NCBI GenBank assembly: GCA_037013685.1
Contig: CM072891.1
Coordinates: forward strand, 3,326,501-3,390,500
Direction of reading: 5' to 3'
Source: Acridotheres tristis
Lineage: Eukaryota; Chordata; Aves; Passeriformes; Sturnidae
Length of the DNA: 64,000 bases
A model generated the notes under the pieces. The model did not search any database. It was not told the DNA's origin and saw only the letters and a list, made by a program, of their open reading frames with translations. Made by a program: the position numbers and the translations under genes. The first letter of the stretch is position 1; the number at the start of each line of letters is the position of its first letter. Below, piece after piece: positions 36,401 to 48,200 of the stretch.

Positions 36401-39400
36401 AACACAATAGTAATGAACATTAGCTATTTAGCTCTTAAAAAGCATGCAAAACACAATACACTTATGATGTATGACACTTTAAACATATGCTTACAGCTAT
36501 GCACTGACACCTAATCACCTGCATGAGAGCACTGGCACAGAATGCCAAGATTATACAGCCCTGCTTCCAAATGGCCCCTAAGTTGTTTAAAGTTGTCTAC
36601 TCCTCTAGCAAATATTGTGATTTGAAAACTCTTCAAGTATTGCATTGTGAAAAGAATAATTTTCAAGGAAAGATGATGGATTGTAGATGAACAACCTGTG
36701 TCTAAGGTTGTAAATACAAAATAAAGTTGTTTTCCAAAGGATACAAAAAGAAATAAAAAATGAATGCCCAATGGGCACATTCACTTGGCAATTTTATTTC
36801 TGTATAAAAGCTGCTATTAATTACAAACTAGTTTTTATGCAATTCTGCTTTCTTTAAATGTGGAGTGAATTCTCCCTATAAACTAATGAACTGAAGTGAA
36901 GCCAAATAGAGACCAGCTGGCTGAATTGCTAAGTAATTTTATCCACATGATTGACTTTATGATCCTTTCACTACAGTAACTAGTCTTTATTCTTACAATC
37001 ATCATCAACCATAATTCCAGAGGGAGAGATGATTAAAAATCAAGAGAATAGAGAGGAGAGGTTTGTTTGATGTGGCACAGTGCATTCTTGCACACACTTC
37101 TTCTGTATAATAGGTGCAGAATTACAGGTCTTTATAGCCTCCAAAGCAGTGCACTGAATAGCTGCCTCAAAGACATAATAAGCAACCAATGCCTAAATAA
37201 TCATTACAGATACTCCATTAACAGCATCTATCTGTGTGGCTTTTAACCATACAAATTGTTTTTTGACAGCTTGTAACCTTTCTGAACAGTTTCCTTTGGG
37301 CATTACACCACATTCAGATCTAATTTTAACTTTTGCTTTGTCTATAATTTATTACTTTCTTTGGAGACACATAATGTATTTCAGTGGAATGGATAAATTC
37401 AAATAAAAGACTTTAAAAAAAATCAATTGCTGTTTTAATCTATTAAATCCTTGCTCTCTAGGAGATAACTAAAATCTGATGAAACATAACAGGGGAAAAA
37501 GGCTAAATGGTCTAGAATTCCTAAGGGTATCTGTTTTACAACAAACAATATTTTTTCCTCAAATTATTTAAAATAAGGCATAACCAACTGAAAAAAGAAT
37601 AAAAGTAAAAACATGTATAAATAAAACATAAATCCTTTAAGGCTGTTCCTTAGAGTCACAGACTTTAAATGACATAATAAATAACGTTATAAAATAGTTT
37701 AATGATGTATTGCAATGGGATAAAACGCTAAGAAAGATGTACAATTGTATATTTTTTTTCCAAAGAGAGCCCATAATTACAAATCAGTAAAGATAAGTGA
37801 CTTATGAAGAGCTAGAGGGCAAGTATGGTTTTCAGAAACTGGTGGAAATGTGACGAATGTGGGAGATGATGTAACAGTGTTAGATGATTTGTATTGGCTG
37901 TCATGGCCATTATCTCACTTCTGGGGACACCATTTTCAGGAATAAGGTCCAGTAAATCAACATGGAGTAACATGTAACAATCAACATAGAAATACCACAA
38001 TTCTGGCAACCAAAATTTCTGATTTCTTTCAAGACATTCAGCTCTTTTTCAACAGATTCAAGTACTTTGCCCAAAGTTTTCAAATCTATGTAACAGGCAA
38101 ACATGCATGTCCAATTGACAGCAGAGTGATTTGAAATAACCTAAGCATTCACTGCTCACAAAGGTTCCTGTTCTTCACAGGTGGTATATGGTGTTTAGTC
38201 ACATCAAAATTAACCATAATGATTGAAAAAACTATCAATTGCATAGGCATAAAAATCTATTACTTAGAATCAAGTTTTTTCCCATCTCCTGAATCTTAAA
38301 ATAGGTCACTAAATCTAGTACCATTTTCATAAATGACAGGGAAGGCAGAGTAAATCTTTAAATAAAATGTGGAAATATCCCTCTCGGTATAAATTTAATT
38401 CATCATGCTAAACTCAGTGAAAGTACATCAGCATAAAATTAGAATGAGGCTGTTATGAATCAAGAAGATTCATGTCTAATTTGCATCTTACAACTGAGAT
38501 ATACCACAGCTTGTATATCTGAGGCACTGAAAAAAACATGGTATATTTCTTGGTTATATGTAAGATAATCAATAAGCAGATTTTTTAGTATAAACGTTAA
38601 TAGGGAAAAGTGTCAATGGGAGAAATTATTAGGAAAGGGTAATGAAATATAAAGACCTAAAAATCTATCAGAAAATCTCAACTATTCAGTTATTTTTTGA
38701 GCTTCATTCAGTGTCATTCTAATGGTTAATACTGTTTTGTGGTTTGGAGTTTTGTCGAGGTTTTTTTGCAATGTAGGTGGGGCTATTTTAATTTATTATC
38801 AAGAACATTATTTGTAAATTATGGTACTGAAAGCAGAAAGATCATACTCAGAGTACTCTGACATTCTAAAAGAGTTCAAGATTTCTTTTTGTTTAATAGA
38901 TATTTAATATCTCAGCATGCCCAATGCACAGCTGCTGCAAGTATCACAGGCCAAACAGTAAAATGATCTCTCTGTAATTTGATCAGTCAGTGTCAACCTT
39001 ATGTAAATAATAAAAACATCCTTGTCTGAGGTATCTTAAACTTTGGGGGAGTGGAGGAGGGAGCGAGGATTCATTAAATTCTGACCCATTTCATTACGTA
39101 AGACAGTTCCAATGACTGTAGACCTGATCTAATTCACTTGCTCAACAATGTAGAGTACCATATTATATACCATTCATCATTATCACCAACAGGAGTTAAG
39201 GACATTACAAAGTTGTCAGTATAACACAATTACCTCTCAAATATTTCTTCCTCTAGTCCTTCCTCAATCTTTCAATCTTGCCATGAAAGCACACCCAATT
39301 TTGTCAGCATTTAATTCCAAGGAATATTGCAGTGATATAATCTGTCTGAGAAACAACAAAATTGAAGGAAGGCTGAGTCAACCAATATTCTATCTGATGG

Positions 39401-39699
39401 GAATTAACAGAAAGCAGTATTCTGAGATGCTACCATATGGAAGCATTGTATTTGTGTTACATAAAGCAATCAGAATGAAATGACCAATTGAGAATATGGA
39501 TTTAAATATGAAAAAAAATGAGGCTGAGGTAGGGTGGAGTAAGTAAGTGCTCTTAATTTATTACTTCTGTTTTCAGAAGTTCTGGCTTGAATACAATTAT
39601 CTGGTTTTCTTCAGGAAAGAAGGATCAATTGTTTGGATAATTTATCAGTCAGATATTCTGAGGACATTCAAAACTGTATTATCCATATCCTCTTCCACA
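33453..39699. other. Unassigned AT-rich non-coding DNA
   Basis: No gene or clear repeat in 6.2 kb. Overlapping frames of up to 99 codons (34722-35021 plus) in the slightly GC-richer 34560-35020 have no known motif. The part at 36780-37420 is free of simple repeats and is listed among the findings as a possible regulatory stretch. Confidence 0.5.
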
Positions 39700-40727
39700 G
39701 AGTCAATCAGCCCATTGCTGCAAGACCTTGTACTTGTCCTCATTGTTCTCAGCCCATTTCTTCAAGGCTGCTTAGGTCCTTCTTGATGGAAAGCTTCCCA
39801 TTGACTTTAATAACCAGTCACCAGTCCAGGGCCATTGCAAACTTTATGAGAGTGAGCTCCATCTGTTCATTTCACCTCAGTGATAAAGAGGATGGGTGCC
39901 AGTGTAGGTCCATAAATACTCTTGTCACAGACACCCAGAAAGACAGCAACCAAGAAACCACCACTTCTGTACCAAGTCATCCAACTGGTATTGTAAATAG
40001 CTAGTTGGTCACTCATCCAGACTGTAAAATCCTAATATGGGTACAAGAATATTGTGAGGACAGCACCAAAAACCTTGCTAAATTTAATTACATTCACATT
40101 TTTCCCCTCATCCAGAAATCCAGTAGTTTGATTATAGAGATACTCTGATTCATCAGACATGATTCACCCTTTGTAAAGGCATGTTGTTAGTTACCTTCTC
40201 CTTTATCTCCAGAAGCATTCCTTAGGAGACTCCATTGTTTTCTTGTGCATCACTGTGAGGCTGATTGGTCTGCACTTTTTTGGTGTTCTTTGAAGACGGG
40301 TACAGGATTCGCTTTCTTCCAGTTGTGGGGGACCTCCATGGATTTCCACTTTTCAAAGATGGTAGAAAGTGACCTTGCAAGGATACCAGAGAATGCTCTC
40401 AGTGTGCTTAGATGCAGCATATCAGGTTCCACAGTCTTATAAGGGTCATGCTCTCTTAAGTCTGTTGTCATACATGGAGCTCACATACAGCATGGAATTC
40501 AGTTCCTCCTCAATCCCCCTTATTAAATATAGGTATCTGGGACACCTGAGTCATGAAGAGTGAAGCAAAGAAGACACTGAATAACTCAGATTTTTCTGCA
40601 TGTGTTGTCATTGGATAACCTGCCCCATTTAGCAACAGGCACACATTTCTATTGTACAGTGTTTTACTACTAAAGTAGCAGTGTATTTTGGTCCTTACTC
40701 ATTGACAGCAATAATCAGGGCCTCAAC
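39700..40727 (-). mobile_element. Old CR1 LINE reverse-transcriptase fragment, minus strand
   Basis: On the minus strand 40471 to 40250 encodes EPDMLHLSTLRAF, LARSLSTIFEKWKSMEVPHNWKKANPVPVFKE, the start of the CR1 RT domain (typical form RPLSIIFEKSWRSGEVPEDWRKANVTPVFKKG). Nucleotide-level similarity to CR1 continues left to about 39700 (RT middle part, with GTGATAAAGAGGATGGGTGC and AGAATATTGTGAGGACAGCA on the plus strand) and right to about 40727 (the linker upstream of RT). Frames are broken many times. A plus-strand frame at 39633-40004 is antisense noise. It appears older than the plus-strand CR1 next to it. The exact left edge is uncertain by some tens of bases. Confidence 0.87.
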
Positions 40728-40900
40728 AGTGCAAATACATCCTTTCTCCTTCAAATATGAATTGTTTTCTTAAAACACTAAACAAATGGAAAAAGAAGAA
40801 AATTAAAATAATAATCATCGTCATCATCATCTTCTTCCTTGTATCAAATAATTCTGGTAAAGTACTGAAGTTAAATTTCTGCCCTTGTGAGAATTGTATG

Positions 40901-41407
40901 AAGTACTTCATCCAGGTCTGGAGTCCTCAGCACAGGAAAGATGTGGTTTGAGTAGGTCCAAAGGAGGGCCATGAAGATGATTGGAGAGCTGAAGCATCTC
41001 TCCTACAAAAACAGGCTGAGAGATTTGGGGTTGTTCAGCCTGGAGAAGAGAAGGCTCCAAGGAGACCTTACAGCACCTTCCAGAACCTAAAGGGGACTTA
41101 TAAAGAAGACAGAGAGGGACGTTTAAACACAGGCAAATAGTGACAGGACAAGGGGCAGTGGTTTTGAACTAAGAGAGGAGGCATGCAGATCAGATGTCAG
41201 GAGGACTCTCAGAGGGTGGTGAGGCACTGGTACAGTTTGCCCAGAGAAGCTGTGAATTCCCCATCCCTGGAAGTTTTCAAAGGTGGGTTGGATGGTGCCC
41301 TGAGCCACCTGATCTAGGAATGTCATCCCTCTCAGGGCAGGGGGCTTGGAATGAAATTATCTTCAAGGTCTCTTTCAATCCAAACCATTCTACAATTCTA
41401 TGATTCT
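40901..41407 (+). mobile_element. CR1 LINE 3' end, plus strand (about 505 bp)
   Basis: One of the best preserved CR1 ends in the window. In order: AAGTACTTCATCCAGGTCTG, CTCAGCACAGGAAAGATGTG, TCCAAAGGAGGGCCATGAAG, GGGGTTGTTCAGCCTGGAGA, ACCTAAAGGGGACTTATAA, AGTGACAGGACAAGGGGCAG, GGAGGACTCTCAGAGGGTGG, GCCCAGAGAAGCTGTG and the tail ATTCTACAATTCTATGATTC. It is 5'-truncated and lies 170 bp from the minus-strand CR1 fragment, in opposite orientation. It has no coding capacity of its own. Confidence 0.95.
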
Positions 41408-42411
41408 GCTCTCGAGATAATGTATCATATGGACATAACAGTCACGATCCTGATTCTGTTCTGTATCTAAACTGAAATTCTTTGATGACAATGCTGGGCC
41501 TCAGAATTATTGAAATATGTCTTAAAGAGATCTGAAAACAGCTGGAACACTGCTTGACCGGAATCCAATTATCTCCAAACCATTAAGTTTTTGTTTAATT
41601 TACTTCTAAATATTTCCTGAGGAGAGTGATAGCCAATATATGCCAATGGTTAGCAACCCTCACTGTAAAGAAGGGACTGTTTACTTAAATTTTACCCAGT
41701 AAGCTACATCACAGAAAGAAGAGAAGAAAAATTATGTATATAACTGTTATTCAATTCCAGGTAAAACTTAGCTTTGGTTAAGACACACTAGGTTTCAATA
41801 TGACCACAGCTGCAAAATAATTAATATTTTTTCTTTGATAAAACCAGCCACTTCTCATATATTACAAAGAGAAGTTACTGTCACAAATGCAGAACAAATG
41901 CTGAGCCCATTTTAGCACTGATCAAAACTCAGTCTGGATGCCAAAACAGTGATGAATGGCATGATTTCTCCATTCCTTCTCTGCTACATGTGATTTTCTG
42001 TTGGCACACTATGTACTAATTAAAATGGCTGTAATACACTCAAACTAAATTACATGGAAAAATATTTGAGATATAGTAACTTTATACATTTTATCATATA
42101 TTTGTGTACACGTACATATAAATATTGCAGGCTGGCTTCTCAAATGATGGAAAACACCATTCTTCCACAGAAGCATGAAAGCTGACATCAGTAAAATATC
42201 TGGCCCCATTTTACCTAGTTGCACAATATTTACATATTTGTATGCATTTATCACTTAATCACTGCAATTTCAAGAGATTTATTGACAACAGAAAGACAGC
42301 TAACTATGTCAACACATTCAGATTTCAGTTTTTAAGAGTCAAATACTTACACCTACAATGTAGATCTAAATATGTTTGGAAATTTCAGATTTCAGAAGTA
42401 ATACCATGTGT
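41408..42411. other. Unassigned non-coding DNA between two CR1 ends
   Basis: About 1 kb with no recognised feature. Confidence 0.6.
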
Positions 42412-42617
42412 TCAGGAATAATTTCTTCATGGAAAGGGTTGGCAAACATTGGAATGGTCTGCCTAGGGAAGTGGTGAAGTCACCATTCCTGGAGGTGTTT
42501 GAGAAATGATTGGATGTGGCACTTAGTGCAATGGCTTTATTCACAAGGTCATGTTCAGTCAAAGGTTGGACAAGATGTTAGAGGTCTTTTCCAACCTTAA
42601 TTTTCCCATGATTCTAT
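42412..42617 (+). mobile_element. CR1 LINE 3' terminus, plus strand (about 205 bp)
   Basis: Runs from TTTCTTCATGGAAAGGGTTG through GGGAAGTGGTGAAGTCACCA, CCTGGAGGTGTTTGAGAAAT, GTGGCACTTAG and AGGTCTTTTCCAACCTTAAT to the tail ATGATTCTATTTG. It is a short 5'-truncated insertion, similar to the CR1 ends whose 3' UTR carries the AGTCACCATTCCTGGAGGTG block. Confidence 0.93.
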
Positions 42618-45055
42618 TTGGGAGATGAAAATAGGACTCATGATTCTTTGGTATCAGTATTATAAAAACCATATATTTCAAGGCCATCCTAGACTAAGAT
42701 CTGCGTAATTTCTTTTGTAATTTCTTTCTGACAACTCTTCTGATTTTATATCCTATCCAGTGGACTGTAATATGCTTAAGTTGAAATTATTTTAAACAAA
42801 ACAGACACAAATTCATTTTACTACTCTTCTGAAAGTTTTCTGGGAATTTTCCAGACAAAAGGAGAAGAATTAAACATAGGACAAAAATAGTCACATACAG
42901 ATTACCTTGAGTTTTCTCTACACATAGTTTTCATTTAAAAAAATAAAATTAGATGACTGTTAGGTCATCTAGAGGATAGTAAATTAAGGAGTGAATAAAC
43001 AAAGTCTTTCACAATAAAGGAAATGATGGAACACAGATTTTCTCAGCATAACAAGGTATGGGATCTGGCCTCAGAACTTCATCAAAATAGACTAAATTAA
43101 GAATAGCAGAGAACAAGTTAGAATCATACATGGTTAGGAAAAAAGGTTTTGTTTATAAACCATAAAAAGAGGTATGCTATCAGTTGGAACATTACAGTAT
43201 TTTGAGATCAGTTTAAACAAACTTTCTCTCAAAAAGCTTTTCCTTTCTCTATATGTCAACAACATATGTCTTTTAAGACCAGTTTATTGTCACTTTAACC
43301 TACAGGAATTTCTCTTCCACACACACAGTAAGTAAAACAAAATATTAGGAGTCTTTAAAACTGAAATAGTATGAAAAGAAATGTATAATGGATTGCACTT
43401 CTATGCTGGACCAGAAGGTGTGCAATCTAAATCTTTATTGCAATTTGGCTTAACCTTTAGTTTCTTTAAAAATAAATGCAAATAAATATAATTAGCTTCA
43501 AAAACCCAAAATGAACCAAAAAATACAAGAAAACCCACACACAGTAAAAACCAACCAAACAAAAATTGAATGTTTTTAGAAGTCAGTTTAGTTTCTCCAA
43601 TTCCCATTGAAGGCTATCAGAGCACAATCACACATTCAGGCTTTTGCCAAAGCACTTGTGCAGAATTATAAGAAGTAGTGATTTTTAATTAAAAATAATA
43701 TTCTACTTCCTACAGACATCCTACCTTCTGAATTTGGCTGCTAAAATAATTTCTTCCATTCATCATTTAATTCCTAACTTCTCTGAGCCAAAGCATTGTC
43801 TCTTCTTTTATTCGTTATAATTTGCTAAATTATGACAAATAAAATTTTAATCCTGGAATTTACTAAAATCTAACTTCCCTCAAGCAGTTATTCACAAGAA
43901 TAAGAAAAAAATAGAGAAGAGCAGAAAAAACTGCAGCAAGTAGGTAGATTTAGTAGTCTACAGGCTGTAGGTGGATTTCAGCATATTTACCTTCATTTGA
44001 CTTAAACATTTAGACTGGCTGATTTCTAAATGTAGTTCTAAGGAGAATGTTCAAACTAAGACAATCCAACTGCACTTGGAATTTTATGATTTTAGAAAAT
44101 AATAACAGAAAATGCTTCCAAAACAGAAAGAAGAATACTGAGAATTATAACTCACAATCAAATAACATCATAATAAAACATCTTCCAGTTTTATCTCATT
44201 TATCAGCAACCGGCTTTGCTATTATAGACAGGTATATTCTCCAAGGACCCTAGGACCTTTTAGAATGCATGAAATCTATCCTTTTTCTTTTTTGTTTTTG
44301 TTTAACTCACAATTTTATAAAACTGCTTACAGACTTTCAACCCTTCTAAATATCCCCTATCAGTGGGCCAATTTCATACTTACAGCAACAGCTAACAAAA
44401 CTCTGCACTTAGCAGTTAAGATAATTTGCACATTAACCAGAAATCATCTGTAAATACCTCTAAAAATCGCTGGGGCTGCTCAGATGTAGAAAGATTATTT
44501 TGAATTTAATCTGAAAACTCAAAAGACACCTACAGAACACAATGAGTTAAAGTTAGACCCTAAAATTGTATAAAAAGCATATATTCAAATTTTTATAAGA
44601 GAGGCAATAGTGAAAACATTATAAAAATAAAGGTAGGATGCATATAAGAATCAATGACAGAAATGAAAACAACTTCTCTTGCTATACTGGAATAGAATCT
44701 GGGAATTTGGTCCAAAACATTTATTGTAAAATATAATTATATTTGCAATGGAGAAAAATATAACAAAACTGTCTCCCAAATCAATTACTGAGTTCTTAAA
44801 TTCCCCAAATCAGTTAAAATAATAGAATAATTTGTGAAGGCATGTACATTACAAAATCCAAAGACATGGGAATTGTGGCTTATACGCTTCCCAAATGCTT
44901 CCAAACTTAAAACTCTCTCAAAAGTAAATTATGTTTAGGGCAAGCTGACAGTTGTGTGGATCCCAGTGTCCTAGTCTTAGAATTGGGAGCAAAATGGCCA
45001 TCAGTGGTTTCATGCAAAGTAATTATGATGCTAGATGTTTCATGATGCAAGAGGA
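42618..45055. other. Unassigned AT-rich non-coding DNA
   Basis: No gene or repeat recognised. The longest frames are 68 codons (43401-43607 minus, 44047-44253 plus), without known motifs. Confidence 0.55.
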
Positions 45056-45235
45056 CTAACACTGGAACAGGCTTCCTAGAGAGGTGGTTGATGACCCCAG
45101 CCTGTCAGAGTCTAAGAGGACTTTGGATAATGCCCATAATAACATGCTTTAATTTTTGGTCAGCCCTCAAGTGGCCGGGCTGTTGGACTGGACAGTCATT
45201 GCAGATTCCTTCCAACTGAAAAGACACTATTCTAG
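45056..45235 (+). mobile_element. CR1 LINE 3' terminus, plus strand, ATTCT-tail type
   Basis: Shows ACACTGGAACAGGCTTCCTA, GAGAGGTGGTTGATG, AGCCTGTCAGAGTCTAAGAG, TTGGATAATGCCCATAATAA, TTTTTGGTCAGCCCTCAAGT and TTCCTTCCAACTGAAAAG, ending near ATTCTAG. The wording matches the element at 9456-10560 rather than the other plus-strand copies, so the two belong to one CR1 lineage. The tail is short and has not expanded. Confidence 0.92.
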
Positions 45236-48200
45236 AAATAACACCTCTGCAGAGCTAAGTTCTCGTAACTGAATCCACTCCCTGTGCACTGTGTCCATCT
45301 CTTCCCACAGTTAGCACTTACTTGTTACTTAAGGACATAGATGTATTTTTTGGTCAGAACATGTGATGGCATTCAATGGGACCATCTGTTGACAGGCTGA
45401 GGCTGAGGGCTCTCAATCACAGCTTCAATTGACTGGCATCATTGGTGTACTCTGAAACCCAGCAGACCTTAACTGATACTTCACAAGTATCAACCTTGGT
45501 CTTCACTGATCTCAGAACTACTGAAATTCTATAGCCTCAATCATGCAGAAGCAGATGTTTTTGGCTGCCAGATCCTCCTGAATTTAACCAGCTGGAGCTC
45601 AGCTAGTAGTGAACTGTACTTGACTTTTGCAGCTTCAAGTTCAGCATTGTGTTGATGCAGTCCAAGGTGAAGATCCTTCTTAGATGTCTTTTTGTTTACA
45701 CTATATTGTCAAATTTACATGCATTCTTTGTGATTTCCAAGCTCAGCATATTTACTATCTGCAATGTAAGCATTCTTATTATGACTGTGTAAACAAGTAT
45801 AGGAATGGGCCTAACAACCACAGGTCAAGGAGCACTGTAAAAACGCCCAAAACTATTTGGTGGAGAGATGTCTCCAGTGTACCTGTACTGCTCTGCTACT
45901 GTGAACAGTTTAAGTACCATTTGACTTCACTGCAAGTAGGAACTAGACTGTTATCTAGCACAGTGGCTACACTGATGTACAAGATCTAACATCTCAGGAT
46001 ACAAAAGAAAAAGACCATTCAGTGCCTAAACTAGCTGAAGTTTATATCCAACTTACAGCCTTCAATTGAAAAAGTAGAGAAAAATACTGGAAGTCTAAGA
46101 ACAGAAATGCCTCTTCTTTTCTTTTATCTTTTCAAGGTCTTCTACTTTACTACCTGAAAATACAACCTCCCTGCCTGCAATTATATTTCAAATTCTACTT
46201 GAATGCAGTAAGCATCACATTCCCACAGTGATTGATGACAGATGTCCAGTCATGTTCTTGTTACTGGGTGGGATCACCAAAGCAGCTGCCAAAGGCCATA
46301 GGCAAAACCAAAGCAAAGAACAATGCAAATTCACAATTAGGGAGTCTCTGGGGTGTGGGAGGAGAATGATTTAGGCATCTGCAGATTATTGCAAACCTGG
46401 TTTTATTTTGGAGAGAAAAAAAGCCTTATGCACTTTCAAGTTCCTGACCAATTTTTTGTCCCGTAACTATTCTTTAGAACCAATAGGTCACTGTATCAAC
46501 TGTCACATGTTTCCCACATTAGCCTGGACCTTTTCCATCAGCTGCAAGAAATTTTCAATGTGGTATAGGCTTTTGTCATCAGCTGCTATGAGCCTCTGTG
46601 CATAATGACTATCAATTCTTTCCATTAGCTGCTATGCTTTTTGCAGACCCTAGTGAATCTCTCTTAGAAACTACAGCAACCTTTCACAATATGTAATTAA
46701 ATTAACATTTATAGTGAGCATAAACCCTGTAATAAAGAAGTTTTAGTTAGCCATTCCCCATTTTTTTCTCACTCCCTTATGTGACGCTGTAAGATAGACG
46801 GATCTGACTGAACACTAATCAGCAAAAAGAAAAAGGAAATCATCAATCAGTTTCTAAACTGGTTGATTTTATACAGAAATAAAATGCTGAAGAGAAAGCA
46901 GAATGCACCTGGAATGAGTGGCTAAGGTTAGGGTCAGAGTGCTTTCTCCTTTCACAATGATTGCAGATCCTTCCATCTCAAAATTCTAGCTGCACTATAG
47001 CCTCAGGCTGTGATTCCACAACAGTTAACATCAACCTGAAATGTCACCCTTGGAGTCCCTCTCCCTTGCTCTGTCTCAGGAAATAAACTAACAGGAGACA
47101 GTCCTTATAAGAGAAAACAAGACAAGTAAAAAACATTTGCTGATTTTCCCTGCCTGAGCTAGCTCATCACAAGATCAGATGAGCATCAGTGTCAACAGAA
47201 CAGATTAAGGGAAAGGGCTGCATCACAATCCTGGGACCGAGGCAGGCAGGACCACAAAAGTGCTGATGCAGCTTGGCTTCAGATGCAACAGAAGTGCTGC
47301 TGCTTGTATTGGTTTGTTTGAGGAATTTTATATTGTCACTTCAAGGAAGACCTAGTCTGCTTTAGACTCTGACACCTGCAAAACTCTGAAGATACCCCAG
47401 GGATGTCACCACAAAACTCTTGGTGAGGTCCACAAAACCGGTTTTAGTTCGTTGGTGATGAAATTTAGGTGTACCAATACAAACTGAAAAGAACTTTGAG
47501 AAAAATATAATCAAGGTCCACTTTACGAATAAAAAAGCATTTTCATAGCTGACTTAAGAGCTGTATACATAATTACATTAAATGGGTATTTACAGAACAA
47601 TTCATGAAAGGAATGTGATTTTCTCTATGAACAAGTAAAAAGCACAGAGGTAGTCTTTGATACTGTGACTAAAATAATGTTTAATTAGAGGAGACATAAA
47701 TAAGAATGAAGAAAAAATGGATGTGAGTAAAAATCAGAAATATTCCATTTAATATAGAAGAATAATAGCGAAAAGATAAGTAAACTAAATATCCAGAGAA
47801 TTCTTTAAAAAATATATTCTTAAGAATAAACCATTTAATATTTTGCACATCTCTGAAGCGATACTGGTTTTTTGCATCTAAGTTATAAAAGAAAGCTGAC
47901 TTTTAACAATTAATTGTGAGATTTTTAACTACCACTTACCTTTGCCTAACATACAGTATAAAGAAAATGTCTACCTTGGGTAGTTTTCTAATGATAGTGA
48001 AGGAATAATTATTCTGCTTCACTGTCATGGTTCAAATCTCAGAGCTCAGGTAAAGATTTAAACTAATTTAGGCTACCTTTAGTTACATTTAAAATAATAC
48101 ACCTAGTAATTAAGATAACAAACCACTGCAGAATTACATAGAGAATGTGATTCCTTTTGTTTAAGCTTTTAGCATCATATGGAAAAAAAGCTGGCATTGA

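Noticed and set aside
39633..40004. 123-codon plus-strand frame
   Set aside because: Lies antisense over the minus-strand CR1 RT fragment, so it is a shadow.
47304..47482. Perfect 10 bp inverted repeat TTGTATTGGT / ACCAATACAA around 179 bp, looking like a small MITE
   Set aside because: No target-site duplication next to the ends, and 10 bp inverted pairs within 200 bp are expected several times by chance in this much sequence.
48030..48050. GGTTCAAATCTC, resembling a tRNA B box
   Set aside because: No A box at a suitable distance upstream and no foldable cloverleaf. Other GGTTCAA words in the window fail in the same way.
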